Of a stretch of 64,000 nt of DNA, positions 9,406-17,866 are shown in pieces. The notes under the pieces were generated by a model. It was not told the DNA's origin and made no database searches. It saw nothing but the letters and a program-made list of their open reading frames with translations. Position 1 is the first letter of the stretch; the number at the start of each line of letters is the position of its first letter. This stretch comes from Vulcanimicrobiota bacterium (GTDB taxonomy: Bacteria; Vulcanimicrobiota; Xenobia; Xenobiales; JADMJV01). Location: NCBI GenBank assembly GCA_017307785.1, contig JAFKGI010000033.1, forward strand, positions 1 through 64,000, read 5' to 3'. A program made the translations under genes and the position numbers.

Positions 9406-9442
9406 TTGGTGGGTCTTGTCGGCATGCGACAGGACCCACCAA
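9406..9442. terminator. Strong hairpin terminator after the FMN reductase gene
   Basis: Arms 9406-9421 and 9427-9442 form a 16-bp stem with a single G-T wobble around a 5-nt loop, followed by T-rich sequence (tttgtaaaaatttt). It lies 20 nt after the stop and before the promoter of the subtilase gene. Confidence 0.85.
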
Positions 9443-9552
9443 TTTGTAAAAATTTTCAACATCGTTGTTCTCTCTTTCGCCGTCGCACACCGATCCGACA
9501 AGACTCGTGGCTTGTTCATGATTTTGTAACGACCCTGGGTACCGGTCACGCT

Positions 9553-9558
9553 TATGCT
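9553..9558 (+). promoter_or_regulatory. Putative -10 element (TATGCT) for subtilase 1
   Basis: It lies about 35 nt upstream of the chosen GTG and about 19 nt before an AGGAGG. It overlaps the ATG at 9554, which argues against that ATG being the translation start. Confidence 0.4.
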
Positions 9559-9592
9559 GAGCGAGCCAAAAACCCCAGGAGGTCTTTCCCCG

Positions 9593-11044
9593 GTGATCAA
9601 CCCCCTTAATCGTCAAGTTAGCGGCCCGAAAGTGCCGACCCGTAGCGCTCAGTCCGCCAAGAACGAAGGCACGCCGCCTTCCGACGGCTTTGAGAAAGGC
9701 TGCAAACCGGCTTTTGAAGAGGGGCAATTGCTGGTTCGTCTGCGCGAAGGATTGAGCCTCGATGGGGGAAGTTTCAACGAGACCTACGGCACCACCGTCC
9801 ACGAAGATTTGACGCCTCCCGGCGAAAATACGCGCATCGCCGACGGCGGCCGCTTGTTGCTGATGGACCTGAAAGAAGGCCAGGATACCAAAGCGATGCA
9901 GCGCCTGCTCTCGCTCGACCCCCGCGTCGAATATGCGGAACTGAACTACAAATACTCCCTGGACGACCAGGGCACCATCCCCGACCAGAATCTTCCCAAC
10001 GACCTGCAGCCCGCTCTCTGGGGACTGAACAACACCGGTCAGAACGGCGGCAAGGTCGATGCCGATATCGACGCCCCCGAAGCCTGGGCCCTGCACAAAG
10101 GCACCCGCAACGGTCCGGTCATCGCCGTCATCGACACGGGCATCGACTACCGTCACCCCGACTTGAAGGACAACATGTGGACCAACCCGGGCGAGATCCC
10201 CGGCAACGGCATCGACGACGACGGCAACGGCGTGATCGATGATGTCCACGGCTTCAACGCTTTCGAAAACTCGGGCGATCCTATGGACGGCCACTCGCAT
10301 GGCACCCACTGCGCCGGAACCATCGCGGGCGTCGGCAACAACGGCCAGGGCGTCGTCGGCGTCAACCAGGAAGCCCAACTGATGGCCGTCAAGATCTTCA
10401 ACAATAGCGGCTCCACCAACGCCGCCGCCATCGTGCGCGGTATCAACTACGCCACCAAGATGGGCGCCCGTGTGACCTCCAACTCCTGGGGCGGCGGCGC
10501 GGCCAGCCAGGCCATCTTTGACGCCTTCAACACCTCGCCGGCCCTACACCTGATGGCGGCCGGCAACGACGGCACCGACAACGACAAGTCGCCCCACTAC
10601 CCCAGCAGCTACGAACTGCCCAACAACGTGGCCGTGGCCGCCAGCGACCGCAACGACAACCGCGCCAGCTTCAGCTGCTACGGTGCCAAGTCGGTGGACA
10701 TCGCCGCTCCCGGCAAGGACATCTACTCCACTATTCCCGGCGGCAAATACGGTAACAAGAGCGGCACTTCCATGGCTACTCCTCACGTAACCGGCGTGGC
10801 CGGCCTGGTGGCCTCCATGTATCCCAACGCCAGCAACGACGAAATCAAGCAGCGCCTTTACGAAGGCGCTGACAAACTGCCCCAGTGGCAGGGTGTGGTC
10901 GACGGCGGCCGCCGCCTGAACGCCTTTGGAGCGCTCTCGCTGCAGATCCAGCCGCCGGCCGCCCAGGAGCCGCCCGCTCCGCAACCCCCGGCCCAGCAAC
11001 CGCCGGCCGAACAGCCTCCGGCGCAGCAGCCGCCAGCAGCATAA
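9593..11044 (+). CDS. Subtilisin-family (S8) serine protease 1, no signal peptide, Pro/Gln tail
   Basis: I chose the GTG at 9593 because AGGAGG lies at 9577-9582, 10 nt upstream; the in-frame ATG at 9554 sits inside a likely -10. 483 aa. After a hydrophilic N-terminus come an inhibitor-like propeptide (residues about 40-120, ending E-Y-A-E-L-N) and the S8 domain with catalytic D181 (V-I-D-T-G), H236 (H-G-T-H-C-A-G) and S393 (G-T-S-M-A-T-P). The domain is close to fervidolysin/thermitase-like enzymes. The last ~30 residues are tandem P-P-A-Q-Q/P-P-A-E-Q units. No Sec signal or membrane segment is visible, although the propeptide implies export. Flanked by terminators on both sides, so monocistronic. 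Confidence 0.92.
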   Translation: MINPLNRQVSGPKVPTRSAQSAKNEGTPPSDGFEKGCKPAFEEGQLLVRLREGLSLDGGSFNETYGTTVHEDLTPPGENTRIADGGRLLLMDLKEGQDTKAMQRLLSLDPRVEYAELNYKYSLDDQGTIPDQNLPNDLQPALWGLNNTGQNGGKVDADIDAPEAWALHKGTRNGPVIAVIDTGIDYRHPDLKDNMWTNPGEIPGNGIDDDGNGVIDDVHGFNAFENSGDPMDGHSHGTHCAGTIAGVGNNGQGVVGVNQEAQLMAVKIFNNSGSTNAAAIVRGINYATKMGARVTSNSWGGGAASQAIFDAFNTSPALHLMAAGNDGTDNDKSPHYPSSYELPNNVAVAASDRNDNRASFSCYGAKSVDIAAPGKDIYSTIPGGKYGNKSGTSMATPHVTGVAGLVASMYPNASNDEIKQRLYEGADKLPQWQGVVDGGRRLNAFGALSLQIQPPAAQEPPAPQPPAQQPPAEQPPAQQPPAA

Positions 11045-11050
11045 TCCGCA

Positions 11051-11079
11051 GGGGCCAGAGAAATCTGGCCCCTTCTCTT
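11051..11079 (+). terminator. Intrinsic terminator after subtilase 1
   Basis: A perfect 9-bp GC-rich stem (11051-11059 with 11064-11072) is closed by a GAAA tetraloop and followed by TTCTCTTT, 6 nt after the stop codon. Confidence 0.92.
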
Positions 11080-11131
11080 TGTGGCGGGAGTGCCTGAAAG
11101 CCGGCGCGAAGGTTCTAGTGTCGTGAATTCT

Positions 11132-13222
11132 ATGCCCTGGCCGGCTCGTCTCTTCGCTCTGGCGCGCCACGGCGCGCAACCGGCGGAGCTTTCCGGACTT
11201 CCCGTCTGGCCGGCCGCCTGGGCACTGAGCCAACACTCCTCCGAAGCCGACCTGACCCCGTTTCCCTCGGCTTCCGCCCAGCGCCTGGCCCTGGCCATGC
11301 AGCGTCGGCAGGCGCGCCCGGCGGGACCCCATCCGCTGGACCATTGTCTGCACCAGAGCGCCCGGGCGCTGCATCCGGTGCAACGCCTGGCCTGGCTGAT
11401 GGCGCTGGTGGAAGGGCACGGTGAGAAAGCCATCGAGCCGCTGCTGAAAAGTCTGGGGGTGGCTCTGAATCGCCCCTCCCCCTTCATCGAACTGGGCGAA
11501 GCCCTGGCCTGGGCGCTGGGTCAGTTGGGCCGCGACATCCTGTTGCCGATCGGCGAGCGCTTCAAAGACGCGCCCTTTCTCGTGCGCGAACACTACTGTC
11601 AGGCTCTCTGGTATCTGGGCGGGCAGGCCCGCGGCTGCCAGGCCTGGATGAAGGTCCAGCAGACCGAATGGGCTGAGGCCGTCCTCTACCGTCTGGAAGC
11701 GTTGGGTTCCGAGGCCTTGATCGAGAGGCGCCGCGTTCCCATCTGGCTGGATGAGAAAAGCCTGGACCGACTGGCGGATCTGGCTTTTTCCCAGGAGCCG
11801 GGCAATCGACTCTACGCCCTGCGCGCCCTGGACGGATGGGGACCGGCCCGCACTCAGGCGGTTCGATTGGTGCGAGCCACCCTGGCTGATCCCGACGACG
11901 AAGTGGTGCTGCAGGCCTGGCGCAGTCTGCTCAGCCTGGGGGAAAGGCCGGACCCGGCCGATGTCTCACGCGCTCTGCGCAGCCAGCATTCCCAATTGGT
12001 GGAGCTGGCCACCGACCACTGCGACCTGCTGCTCGGCTCCCGGTCTCCGCTGGACTCGCTGGAGGAAGCCCTCGAGGCCGGGGACCCATTGCGTGTGGAA
12101 CTGGCTCTGGCACGGTTGCTGGCGCGTCCCTTCCCGGGAGAGCGGTTGCGCCGTTTCTTAGCGCTGCTGAATCGTCTCAACGACGAGCAACAGCGGCAAG
12201 CCGCCGCCTGGCTGGTCAAGGCCGATTGGTGGGCCGAAGATTGGGCCCGTCTGGTCGAGTTGGAGCCCTCCAACGCTCACCTGTTGCGCGCCATCGCGGA
12301 GCGCCCCAACGCCACCGTGCAGCTTTACCTGCAGCCGGCCCTGCGTCAGCGCCTGCTCCAACGACTGGAAGGAGTAAGCGGTGCCGAAGAGTTGCGCGAG
12401 CAACTGCAGGGGGCCTGTCTGACCTGGGACCGGTTGGCATCGCTGAGTTCCGAGCGCCGCAATCAGGCCCTCGAAGTGATCCTCGAGTCCGGGGAATTGC
12501 CAACTCCCTTGCTGCAGCCGGTTCTTTCCGGGGAGTCCATCCACCCCGAGAGCCTGGAGCTGGTGGCCAGAATGACGCCTCCGCATCAACTCGGAGAGCG
12601 TCTGACCGAGATATTTTCGGTCAGTGGTGTCGAAGACAGGGTCCATTTTGTCGAGATTCTGCCACTGCTGCCGAGCCAGGGCTGGCCGCTGCTGAGTTCC
12701 TGGCTGGACCAACCCAATCTGGCCGAACCCGCCCTGGACTTGTTGGAGTCGCGCCTCAGAGACTTCGCAGGCGCCAGCGACTGGCTGCGGCAAGAAGGCT
12801 GGACGGTGCTGGTTCCCGATGCCGCGCCGCCGGCGCGCGCGCGCTGGCAGTGGCTGGTGGCCCAGGTCGTCTGCCGGTTGGACTTTCCCGACCACTTCGA
12901 ATGGGCTCGAGAATTGTGCCAGGCTGACTTCCGGTCCGCCCTACACGCCCTGGAGTTTCTCTATGAGAACTATGCCGTATCGAGGCGACCCGAGGTCATA
13001 GGGCTCATCCTCGAGGCATTAGGTCACTCGGATCGCGCTGTCCGAGTCGAAGCAATCGCATATATCCGGAAAATCCAACCTAAGGTGAGTGCGGTCGTGA
13101 GCTGGATGGAAGCCCTCGAACCAGACCCGGACCCTTTTGTCCAGCAATGTTTCGACGATTTCAAGAGCGAGATGCAACGAGTCCTCGAGGCAATGCCCTA
13201 CGGAGGGTCCGACATTACTTGA
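11132..13222 (+). CDS. Large alpha-helical repeat (HEAT-like) protein, function unknown
   Basis: 696 aa from the ATG at 11132. The reading frame is open further upstream (GTG at 11081 and 11123), but 11081 lies only 9 nt after the preceding terminator stem, and TAGTGT at 11116-11121 could be the -10. The protein is built of Leu/Ala/Trp/Glu-rich amphipathic helices in pairs of about 30-35 residues (for example L-Y-A-L-R-A-L-D near 230 and V-R-V-E-A-I-A-Y-I near the C-terminus). This matches HEAT or PBS-lyase-type repeat scaffolds. There is no signal peptide, membrane segment or enzyme motif. It is probably a protein-binding scaffold; the partner is unknown. It overlaps the next, opposing gene by 8 nt. 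Confidence 0.72.
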   Translation: MPWPARLFALARHGAQPAELSGLPVWPAAWALSQHSSEADLTPFPSASAQRLALAMQRRQARPAGPHPLDHCLHQSARALHPVQRLAWLMALVEGHGEKAIEPLLKSLGVALNRPSPFIELGEALAWALGQLGRDILLPIGERFKDAPFLVREHYCQALWYLGGQARGCQAWMKVQQTEWAEAVLYRLEALGSEALIERRRVPIWLDEKSLDRLADLAFSQEPGNRLYALRALDGWGPARTQAVRLVRATLADPDDEVVLQAWRSLLSLGERPDPADVSRALRSQHSQLVELATDHCDLLLGSRSPLDSLEEALEAGDPLRVELALARLLARPFPGERLRRFLALLNRLNDEQQRQAAAWLVKADWWAEDWARLVELEPSNAHLLRAIAERPNATVQLYLQPALRQRLLQRLEGVSGAEELREQLQGACLTWDRLASLSSERRNQALEVILESGELPTPLLQPVLSGESIHPESLELVARMTPPHQLGERLTEIFSVSGVEDRVHFVEILPLLPSQGWPLLSSWLDQPNLAEPALDLLESRLRDFAGASDWLRQEGWTVLVPDAAPPARARWQWLVAQVVCRLDFPDHFEWARELCQADFRSALHALEFLYENYAVSRRPEVIGLILEALGHSDRAVRVEAIAYIRKIQPKVSAVVSWMEALEPDPDPFVQQCFDDFKSEMQRVLEAMPYGGSDIT

Positions 13223-13622
13223 CCTTGACTAACTCAGCCCGCCAGTAATTTTCGATTTCCGGTCCAAAGACGTCCATCTGCAGCTTTTCGTCCTGATAGT
13301 CCAGGATGGCCTTGCTCTCGCGACCCACCACCAGCGGCCACTTTTCGATCTCGACGTACTTGCGGGTGTGACCGTCCTGAAGAATCTTGGTGGGCTTGAA
13401 AGAGACGTGAGGCTGACCTTTGGTGGCCGTGACCCGATATTCGCCGCGCACCACCCAGTGGTCGCCGTATTCGAGCTCGAAGTCGTGCACCTTGGCACCC
13501 GTGTGCAGCTGCAACCGCTGGCCTTCGGGACTTTTCCCCGCCCAGCGGCCCTCGAACAGATCAAACATGCCCTGAGCCAGCACCAGGCCGGTCAGGGCAA
13601 TCAGCAACAAGAAGATTCTCAT
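13215..13622 (-). CDS. Small secreted beta-rich protein, function unknown
   Basis: 135 aa. The first 16-17 residues form a clear signal peptide (M-R-I-F-L-L-L-I-A-L, cleavage after V-L-A). The mature part is rich in alternating charged/aromatic beta strands (E-L-E-Y-G-D-H-W-V-V, K-Y-V-E-I-E-K-W) and has no cysteines, suggesting a small lipocalin-like or beta-sandwich periplasmic protein. I do not recognise the family. It is convergent with the helical-repeat gene (8-nt overlap), and downstream of the small gene at 13640-13969 with an 18-nt gap, so those two may be co-transcribed. Confidence 0.7.
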   Translation of the reverse strand: MRIFLLLIALTGLVLAQGMFDLFEGRWAGKSPEGQRLQLHTGAKVHDFELEYGDHWVVRGEYRVTATKGQPHVSFKPTKILQDGHTRKYVEIEKWPLVVGRESKAILDYQDEKLQMDVFGPEIENYWRAELVKVK

Positions 13623-13639
13623 ACGGAGAAGCTTACCCG

Positions 13640-13969
13640 TTAATGCAGAGCTCCAAAATCCGTCATTTGCGATTCGAAGAGTTTTTGCACGCGCGCACCT
13701 TGCGGGTTGTAGTCGTAGCGGCCCTCGTGGATGCCATACATAGGGGCCAGCGGAGCCTGCAAACTATCCAGATCGTTCGCGTTGCCAATCGGCATCGGCG
13801 TCATGGTCTCCCGCATTTCTTCGGAAAAATGAACGTTGTCGCGGATCTGCGACTGCGAAGGCGGAGGGGCGGCTGACTTTTTCTCCGCTGACTTTTCGCC
13901 GCTGAGCGCCTTCAGGCTCTGGCCAATGATTTTGCCGGGAAGCTCCAAGAGACCGCCAAGTAGACTCAT
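13640..13969 (-). CDS. Small hydrophilic protein of unknown function
   Basis: 109 aa. The open frame extends upstream to 14416, but I set the start at ATG 13969 because GGAGG lies 9 nt ahead of it, and the upstream extension runs across the intergenic region and into the antisense of the next gene. The N-terminus is a short amphipathic segment (M-S-L-L-G-G-L-L-E-L-P-G). A Lys/Glu/Ser/Pro-rich linker follows, then a Met/Pro-rich region ending with G-I-H-E-G-R-Y-D-Y-N-P-Q-G. No known domain, signal peptide or metal motif is recognised. It heads a likely two-gene unit with the secreted protein at 13215-13622. Confidence 0.6.
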   Translation of the reverse strand: MSLLGGLLELPGKIIGQSLKALSGEKSAEKKSAAPPPSQSQIRDNVHFSEEMRETMTPMPIGNANDLDSLQAPLAPMYGIHEGRYDYNPQGARVQKLFESQMTDFGALH

Positions 13970-14164
13970 CTGTCGCACCTCCACGTTGTGTATGGGGGCA
14001 TCATAGCAATCGACTCCGGAAGCCTTCGGGAAAAAACGGGATCCGAAATGAACGGCTTGTAAACTCTTGGACAGGGCCTTTTCGGCCCTTCCCGGCGCTG
14101 TCTTAGAAACGCCCAACCCTCGAATCTGAACAAAAACTTCACATTCTCGAGGGCGAATCTGGCT

Positions 14165-14170
14165 TACACT
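14165..14170 (+). promoter_or_regulatory. Putative -10 element (TACACT), leaderless zwf-like gene
   Basis: The hexamer is followed by exactly 6 nt and then the ATG at 14177, with no Shine-Dalgarno sequence between. The 13970-14170 intergenic region also holds a small hairpin (AGGGCC-N5-GGCCCT, 14073-14089) of unclear role. Confidence 0.5.
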
Positions 14171-14176
14171 ATCCGG

Positions 14177-15637
14177 ATGTTTCCCTTCTACACGCCCCCC
14201 GCGCTGGTCGCTCAAGTGGCTCAGACTCCTGACAAAAACCCCTGGGTCGAGCTGCTGGTCGGCTCCAGCAAACCCTTCCCCAGCTGTCACTTTTACGTCT
14301 TCGGAGCCACCGGCGACCTGGTCAGCAAACGAGCGGTCCGCGACGCGCTGGTGCAACTGGCGGAAACCCATACTCTGGAGGGATCGAAGGACCCGTTCGT
14401 GCTGCTCGGACAGCAAACGGTTCCGGCCGGCCCCTATCTGGCCGGCTTCCGTACCGGCGACGCGGAGTCAAAGCCTATCACTCAGGAAGGTTTCGAGGCT
14501 TTTAAAAAGCTGGCCCGACTGGACGGTCCAGAAGCGCAGATCATCGGCATCAGCGTCAAGGACGCGCCCGATTATCAGAAGTTGGCCCCCGAACTGGGCG
14601 GCGACAATGCCGTCTTCTACGGAGCTCTGCCGCCCAAACTTTACGGCGTCTTCCTGGACAACTTACGTTTGTCCGGCCTGAGCCAGCAGCCCGGGGGCGG
14701 CTTTCGGCGCATCCTGCTGGAAAAGCCCTTCGGCAATGAGTCCGCCGACGCGCGGGCGCTCAACGAAAAACTGACGCGCGACTTCCAGCCGGGTCAGGTG
14801 CTGCTGGTCGACCACTTCCTGGCCTATCCGGGAATGACCAACATGCTGAGCTTTCGCAGCGACCCGGTGGTGGACGAGGCCCTCAACTCCAAGTACGTGG
14901 AGAAGTTCGACGTCAAAGTGCTCGAGAGCATCAAGAGCAACGACCGTCCCTACTTCCGCGACACCGGTCTGGTCAAAGACATGGTGCAAAATCATGCCAT
15001 CCAGGTCTTTTCCACCATGGCTTGCGAACTGCCTCAGGAAAAAGACGGCGACGCCATTCGGGCTCAACGCGAGCAAGTCATCAAGAGCATCGATGTGGAC
15101 GAAGCCAGTTGCCGGCGCGGCCAGTTCGAAGGCTTCAACGACCCGGCTCAGGGCTCGCCCGCCGGCGCCTCCCCGTCCCAGGCAGAGACCTACGTTTCCT
15201 TTCGATTCAAAGTCAAAAGTCCACGCTGGCAGTCGGTGCCCTTCCGCCTGGTCAACGCCAAAGGCGTGGATCACAAGCGCTCGGGCGTGGACATCTACCT
15301 GCGCGCTCTGCCCGAAAAACTGGCCAGTCGCTGGTCGGTTCCGGCCAATCAGCCGGCCGTCATCCACACCACCATGAATCCGATTGCGCGCATCTGGGTC
15401 GACTTCCCCACCACTCACAAGAGCCTGGAGGTCGCCTACGATGAGCGCGTTCCCAATCGCCCGCCCTACGCCACCCTGTTCTGCCAGGCGATCCGCGGGG
15501 AAACCGCCATCTTCGCCACTCCGGCCGAATCGCTGGCGGCCTGGCGGGTGGCCGACCAGTTGACCTCGGTGCTGCAAAAGCGTCCCTTGATCTCTTACAA
15601 GGCAGGCGTTAGCATCGATCAGATTGACGACCGCTGA
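14177..15637 (+). CDS. zwf: Glucose-6-phosphate 1-dehydrogenase family enzyme (divergent substrate motif)
   Basis: 486 aa, the usual G6PD length. Visible family landmarks are F-G-A-T-G-D-L near residue 40 (NADP-binding fingerprint), L-E-K-P-F-G near 182, D-H-F-L near 214 (equivalent to D-H-Y-L-G-K-E, keeping Asp and the catalytic His), and G-L-V-K-D-M-V-Q-N-H near 270. G6PD oxidises glucose-6-phosphate to 6-phosphogluconolactone with NADP+, opening the oxidative pentose phosphate pathway. Here the lysine of G-K-E, a phosphate ligand in characterised enzymes, aligns with Tyr, so substrate use may differ. No gnd, pgl or opcA gene is adjacent. The 3' end overlaps the next gene by 14 nt. Confidence 0.85.
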   Translation: MFPFYTPPALVAQVAQTPDKNPWVELLVGSSKPFPSCHFYVFGATGDLVSKRAVRDALVQLAETHTLEGSKDPFVLLGQQTVPAGPYLAGFRTGDAESKPITQEGFEAFKKLARLDGPEAQIIGISVKDAPDYQKLAPELGGDNAVFYGALPPKLYGVFLDNLRLSGLSQQPGGGFRRILLEKPFGNESADARALNEKLTRDFQPGQVLLVDHFLAYPGMTNMLSFRSDPVVDEALNSKYVEKFDVKVLESIKSNDRPYFRDTGLVKDMVQNHAIQVFSTMACELPQEKDGDAIRAQREQVIKSIDVDEASCRRGQFEGFNDPAQGSPAGASPSQAETYVSFRFKVKSPRWQSVPFRLVNAKGVDHKRSGVDIYLRALPEKLASRWSVPANQPAVIHTTMNPIARIWVDFPTTHKSLEVAYDERVPNRPPYATLFCQAIRGETAIFATPAESLAAWRVADQLTSVLQKRPLISYKAGVSIDQIDDR

Positions 15638-16574
15638 ACGTATCCTGGTCCGCTGCGAGCAGGCGTTCTGCCTGCTCATCCTGTTCTTCTGGCTGCTGGA
15701 GCGTCTGCTCAACGGCTGGTGGCCGGTCGCGATCCTGATTTGCCTGCCGCATCTGCCGGCCGGGCTGCCCTTATTGCTGCTGACCTACGTTCGACTGCGA
15801 GTCGCGCGGCGCCGCCCGTTCTGGCTGCTGGTCGGGTGGCTGCTCTGGTTGGGAGGCAGCGGGTTCTGTCTGAACTGGCAGATCCACAGTAAAGTACCGC
15901 TGCGGTTGGCCAGCTACAATCTGGAAGGCTGCCCACACGGCGAGAAGGAAACTGCGGAGACCTTGAGGTCTCTAGGCGCGGACCTCTACGCCCTGCAGGA
16001 AGTCTCGGCCTGGACCGCCCGCTCACCCGATTTTCTACAGCTCAAGTATCTCGCCAATGACGGCGAGTTTCTCTTTCTCTCGCGCTATCCGATTCTCAAA
16101 TCATCGTTGGTGGAACTGCAGACGGAACGGTTCTCCAGACCCTGCCAGGTGGTCGACGTGCAACTGCCTGGCGGCAAATTGCGAGTCATCAACGTGCACC
16201 TGTCATTGCTCGTCCACGGCCCTCAGTGGCTGGCGGCCCACCGAGGCGAACTCAAGAGCCACGTCACCCAGGCGCTCTCCGACCGCAGCGGCCAGATCGC
16301 CAGGTTGCTGCCTCTCCTCCAGGGCCCCTGCGTGGTGGCTGGCGACTTCAACTCCCAGCCTCGCGACCACTGCCTGAAAGGACTGGAAAGCCGAATGCGG
16401 GACAGCTTCCGGGAAGGCGGACTGGGCTGGGGACTTTCCTTCGAGTCCACTCTGCCCGCGCTGCGCATCGACTACATCTGGCACAGCCCGGAACTCAGCT
16501 GCCTGAACTTCGAAACGACCGGGTCTCTGAGCAGCGACCACATGCCTATTCTAGCGGATTTCAGAGATTTGTAG
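15624..16574 (+). CDS. Membrane-anchored endonuclease/exonuclease/phosphatase (EEP) family protein
   Basis: 316 aa from a TTG start inside the end of the preceding gene. Two or three hydrophobic helices occupy residues ~13-85, then a full EEP domain: L-A-S-Y-N-L-E-G (residue ~93), L-Q-E-V-S, V-V-A-G-D-F-N-S-Q-P (~240), R-I-D-Y-I-W (~283) and S-D-H-M-P-I (~305). These supply the Asn, Glu, Asp and His residues of the Mg-dependent phosphodiesterase site. The class covers nucleases, inositol phosphatases and sphingomyelinases; a membrane-tethered domain, probably facing outward, is consistent with a nuclease or phospholipase-like role. The precise substrate is unknown. Confidence 0.85.
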   Translation: MTTAERILVRCEQAFCLLILFFWLLERLLNGWWPVAILICLPHLPAGLPLLLLTYVRLRVARRRPFWLLVGWLLWLGGSGFCLNWQIHSKVPLRLASYNLEGCPHGEKETAETLRSLGADLYALQEVSAWTARSPDFLQLKYLANDGEFLFLSRYPILKSSLVELQTERFSRPCQVVDVQLPGGKLRVINVHLSLLVHGPQWLAAHRGELKSHVTQALSDRSGQIARLLPLLQGPCVVAGDFNSQPRDHCLKGLESRMRDSFREGGLGWGLSFESTLPALRIDYIWHSPELSCLNFETTGSLSSDHMPILADFRDL

Positions 16575-16585
16575 GCGTCAGCCCT

Positions 16586-16591
16586 TACTCT
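16586..16591 (+). promoter_or_regulatory. Putative -10 element (TACTCT), leaderless subtilase 2
   Basis: The hexamer ends 6 nt before GTG 16598 and there is no Shine-Dalgarno sequence in the gap. Confidence 0.45.
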
Positions 16592-16597
16592 GAGCGA

Positions 16598-17866
16598 GTG
16601 AAAGTCCAACAGATCAACTCCGTCTTGCAGCCGCGCACTCGGCGTCCTATTGACTGGAAGCAAGGCGCGGCCGATGTGGTGACCATTGGTGTGGGTAGCA
16701 CCACCGGTGCGCTCTTCGGGTCTATCGCCGGAGTCAGCGCGGGAGCGGTAACGGGGGCCGGAGCCGAGAGCATGGTCGCCTCGGAAATGGTGCTGCAGAA
16801 GCCCTCCCAGTTGATCGCCCGCCAGGCCGCCGTCGGCGCGGTGGCCGGTTTGAGCGCGGGACTGACGACTTCGCTTCTTCATCAGACCCTGGGTTCTCTG
16901 GACGGACTGGCCGGCCTGGGTGTGGGACTGGCTTTGGGCAGCGCGGCCGCCCTGCTGCTGCCAGAGCGAGGCCAGACGGCGGTGGACAGTCACTGGACCA
17001 ATCTGGAAAGCCTGCAGGCGCCCAAACTTTGGGAGAAAAACCTGACCGGGGAGGGCGTGGGTGTGGCCGTGCTCGACACCGGTCTGTCCAGCCACGCCGT
17101 TCTACGCGACAACATCGTCGCCTACCGCAGCTTCGTCGATGACAAGCAAGACATTCACGACGACCATTTCCACGGCACGGCCATGTCCGGCATTATCAGC
17201 GGCTATGGTAAGGACGGCAACTATCCGGCGGTGGCACCGAACGCCAACCTGATCGGCCTGAAGGTGGCGGACGACAAAGGCAGCCTGAAGCTGAACAAGC
17301 TGGCCGAAGCCATCCGCTGGTCGATAGAAAATCAAGAACGCTACAACATCCAGGTCCTAAATATGTCTTTCACGGGAGAAGCCAAGGACGACCCTCTGGA
17401 AACCGCCGAGGTTCTCAAGGCCGTCGAAGAAGCCAGCGCCAAGGGGATTATCGTAGTCGCATCGGCCGGCAACGACGGCCCCGACCCCAGCAAGATGCAG
17501 GCCCCCGCCTCGGCTCCCAGCGCCATCTCGGTGGCCAGCCTGGAAAGCAAAACCTCCACCATTTCCGACTTCTCCCACCGCTCGCCGGTCGGCGAAGATC
17601 ACGCCACCGTCAGCGCCCCTGGCTCCGGCTGGCTCGAACCCATCACCGGTGGAGGCTACTGGGTGGAGGGCGGCACCTCGCACGCGGCGGCCGCTCTCTC
17701 CGGCGTCATCGCCCTCTGGAAACAGGCCAAGCCAGATTTGACCCCGGCTCAGGCACAGGAAGCTTTAGAGCGGTCGGCCCTGGACCTCAAGCAAGCGCCC
17801 GAAGCCCAGGGTGCTGGCGCTGCACGAGCTCTGGACGGTCTCCGCTGGCTGGAAGCCCACAGCTAG
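16598..17866 (+). CDS. Subtilisin-family (S8) serine protease 2 with N-terminal Gly/Ala-rich hydrophobic region
   Basis: The frame is open far upstream, but that part is antisense-like and overlaps the previous gene, so I start at GTG 16598, giving 422 aa. Residues ~25-125 are unusually rich in Gly, Ala, Val and Leu (G-A-L-F-G-S-I-A-G, G-L-G-V-G-L-A-L-G-S) and look like a membrane-inserting or glycine-zipper hairpin. The catalytic domain follows with D160 (V-L-D-T-G), H192 (F-H-G-T-A-M-S-G), Asn in S-A-G-N-D-G, and S361 (G-T-S-H-A-A). There is no signal peptide and no recognisable propeptide. It converges with the hydrolase gene, overlapping by 4 nt. Confidence 0.87.
   Translation: MKVQQINSVLQPRTRRPIDWKQGAADVVTIGVGSTTGALFGSIAGVSAGAVTGAGAESMVASEMVLQKPSQLIARQAAVGAVAGLSAGLTTSLLHQTLGSLDGLAGLGVGLALGSAAALLLPERGQTAVDSHWTNLESLQAPKLWEKNLTGEGVGVAVLDTGLSSHAVLRDNIVAYRSFVDDKQDIHDDHFHGTAMSGIISGYGKDGNYPAVAPNANLIGLKVADDKGSLKLNKLAEAIRWSIENQERYNIQVLNMSFTGEAKDDPLETAEVLKAVEEASAKGIIVVASAGNDGPDPSKMQAPASAPSAISVASLESKTSTISDFSHRSPVGEDHATVSAPGSGWLEPITGGGYWVEGGTSHAAAALSGVIALWKQAKPDLTPAQAQEALERSALDLKQAPEAQGAGAARALDGLRWLEAHS

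Noticed and set aside
16226..16597. N-terminal extension of subtilase 2 into the preceding gene
   Set aside because: The extension is the +1 frame of the EEP gene, Arg/Pro/His-rich and without domain features; GTG 16598 has a promoter-like hexamer in front.
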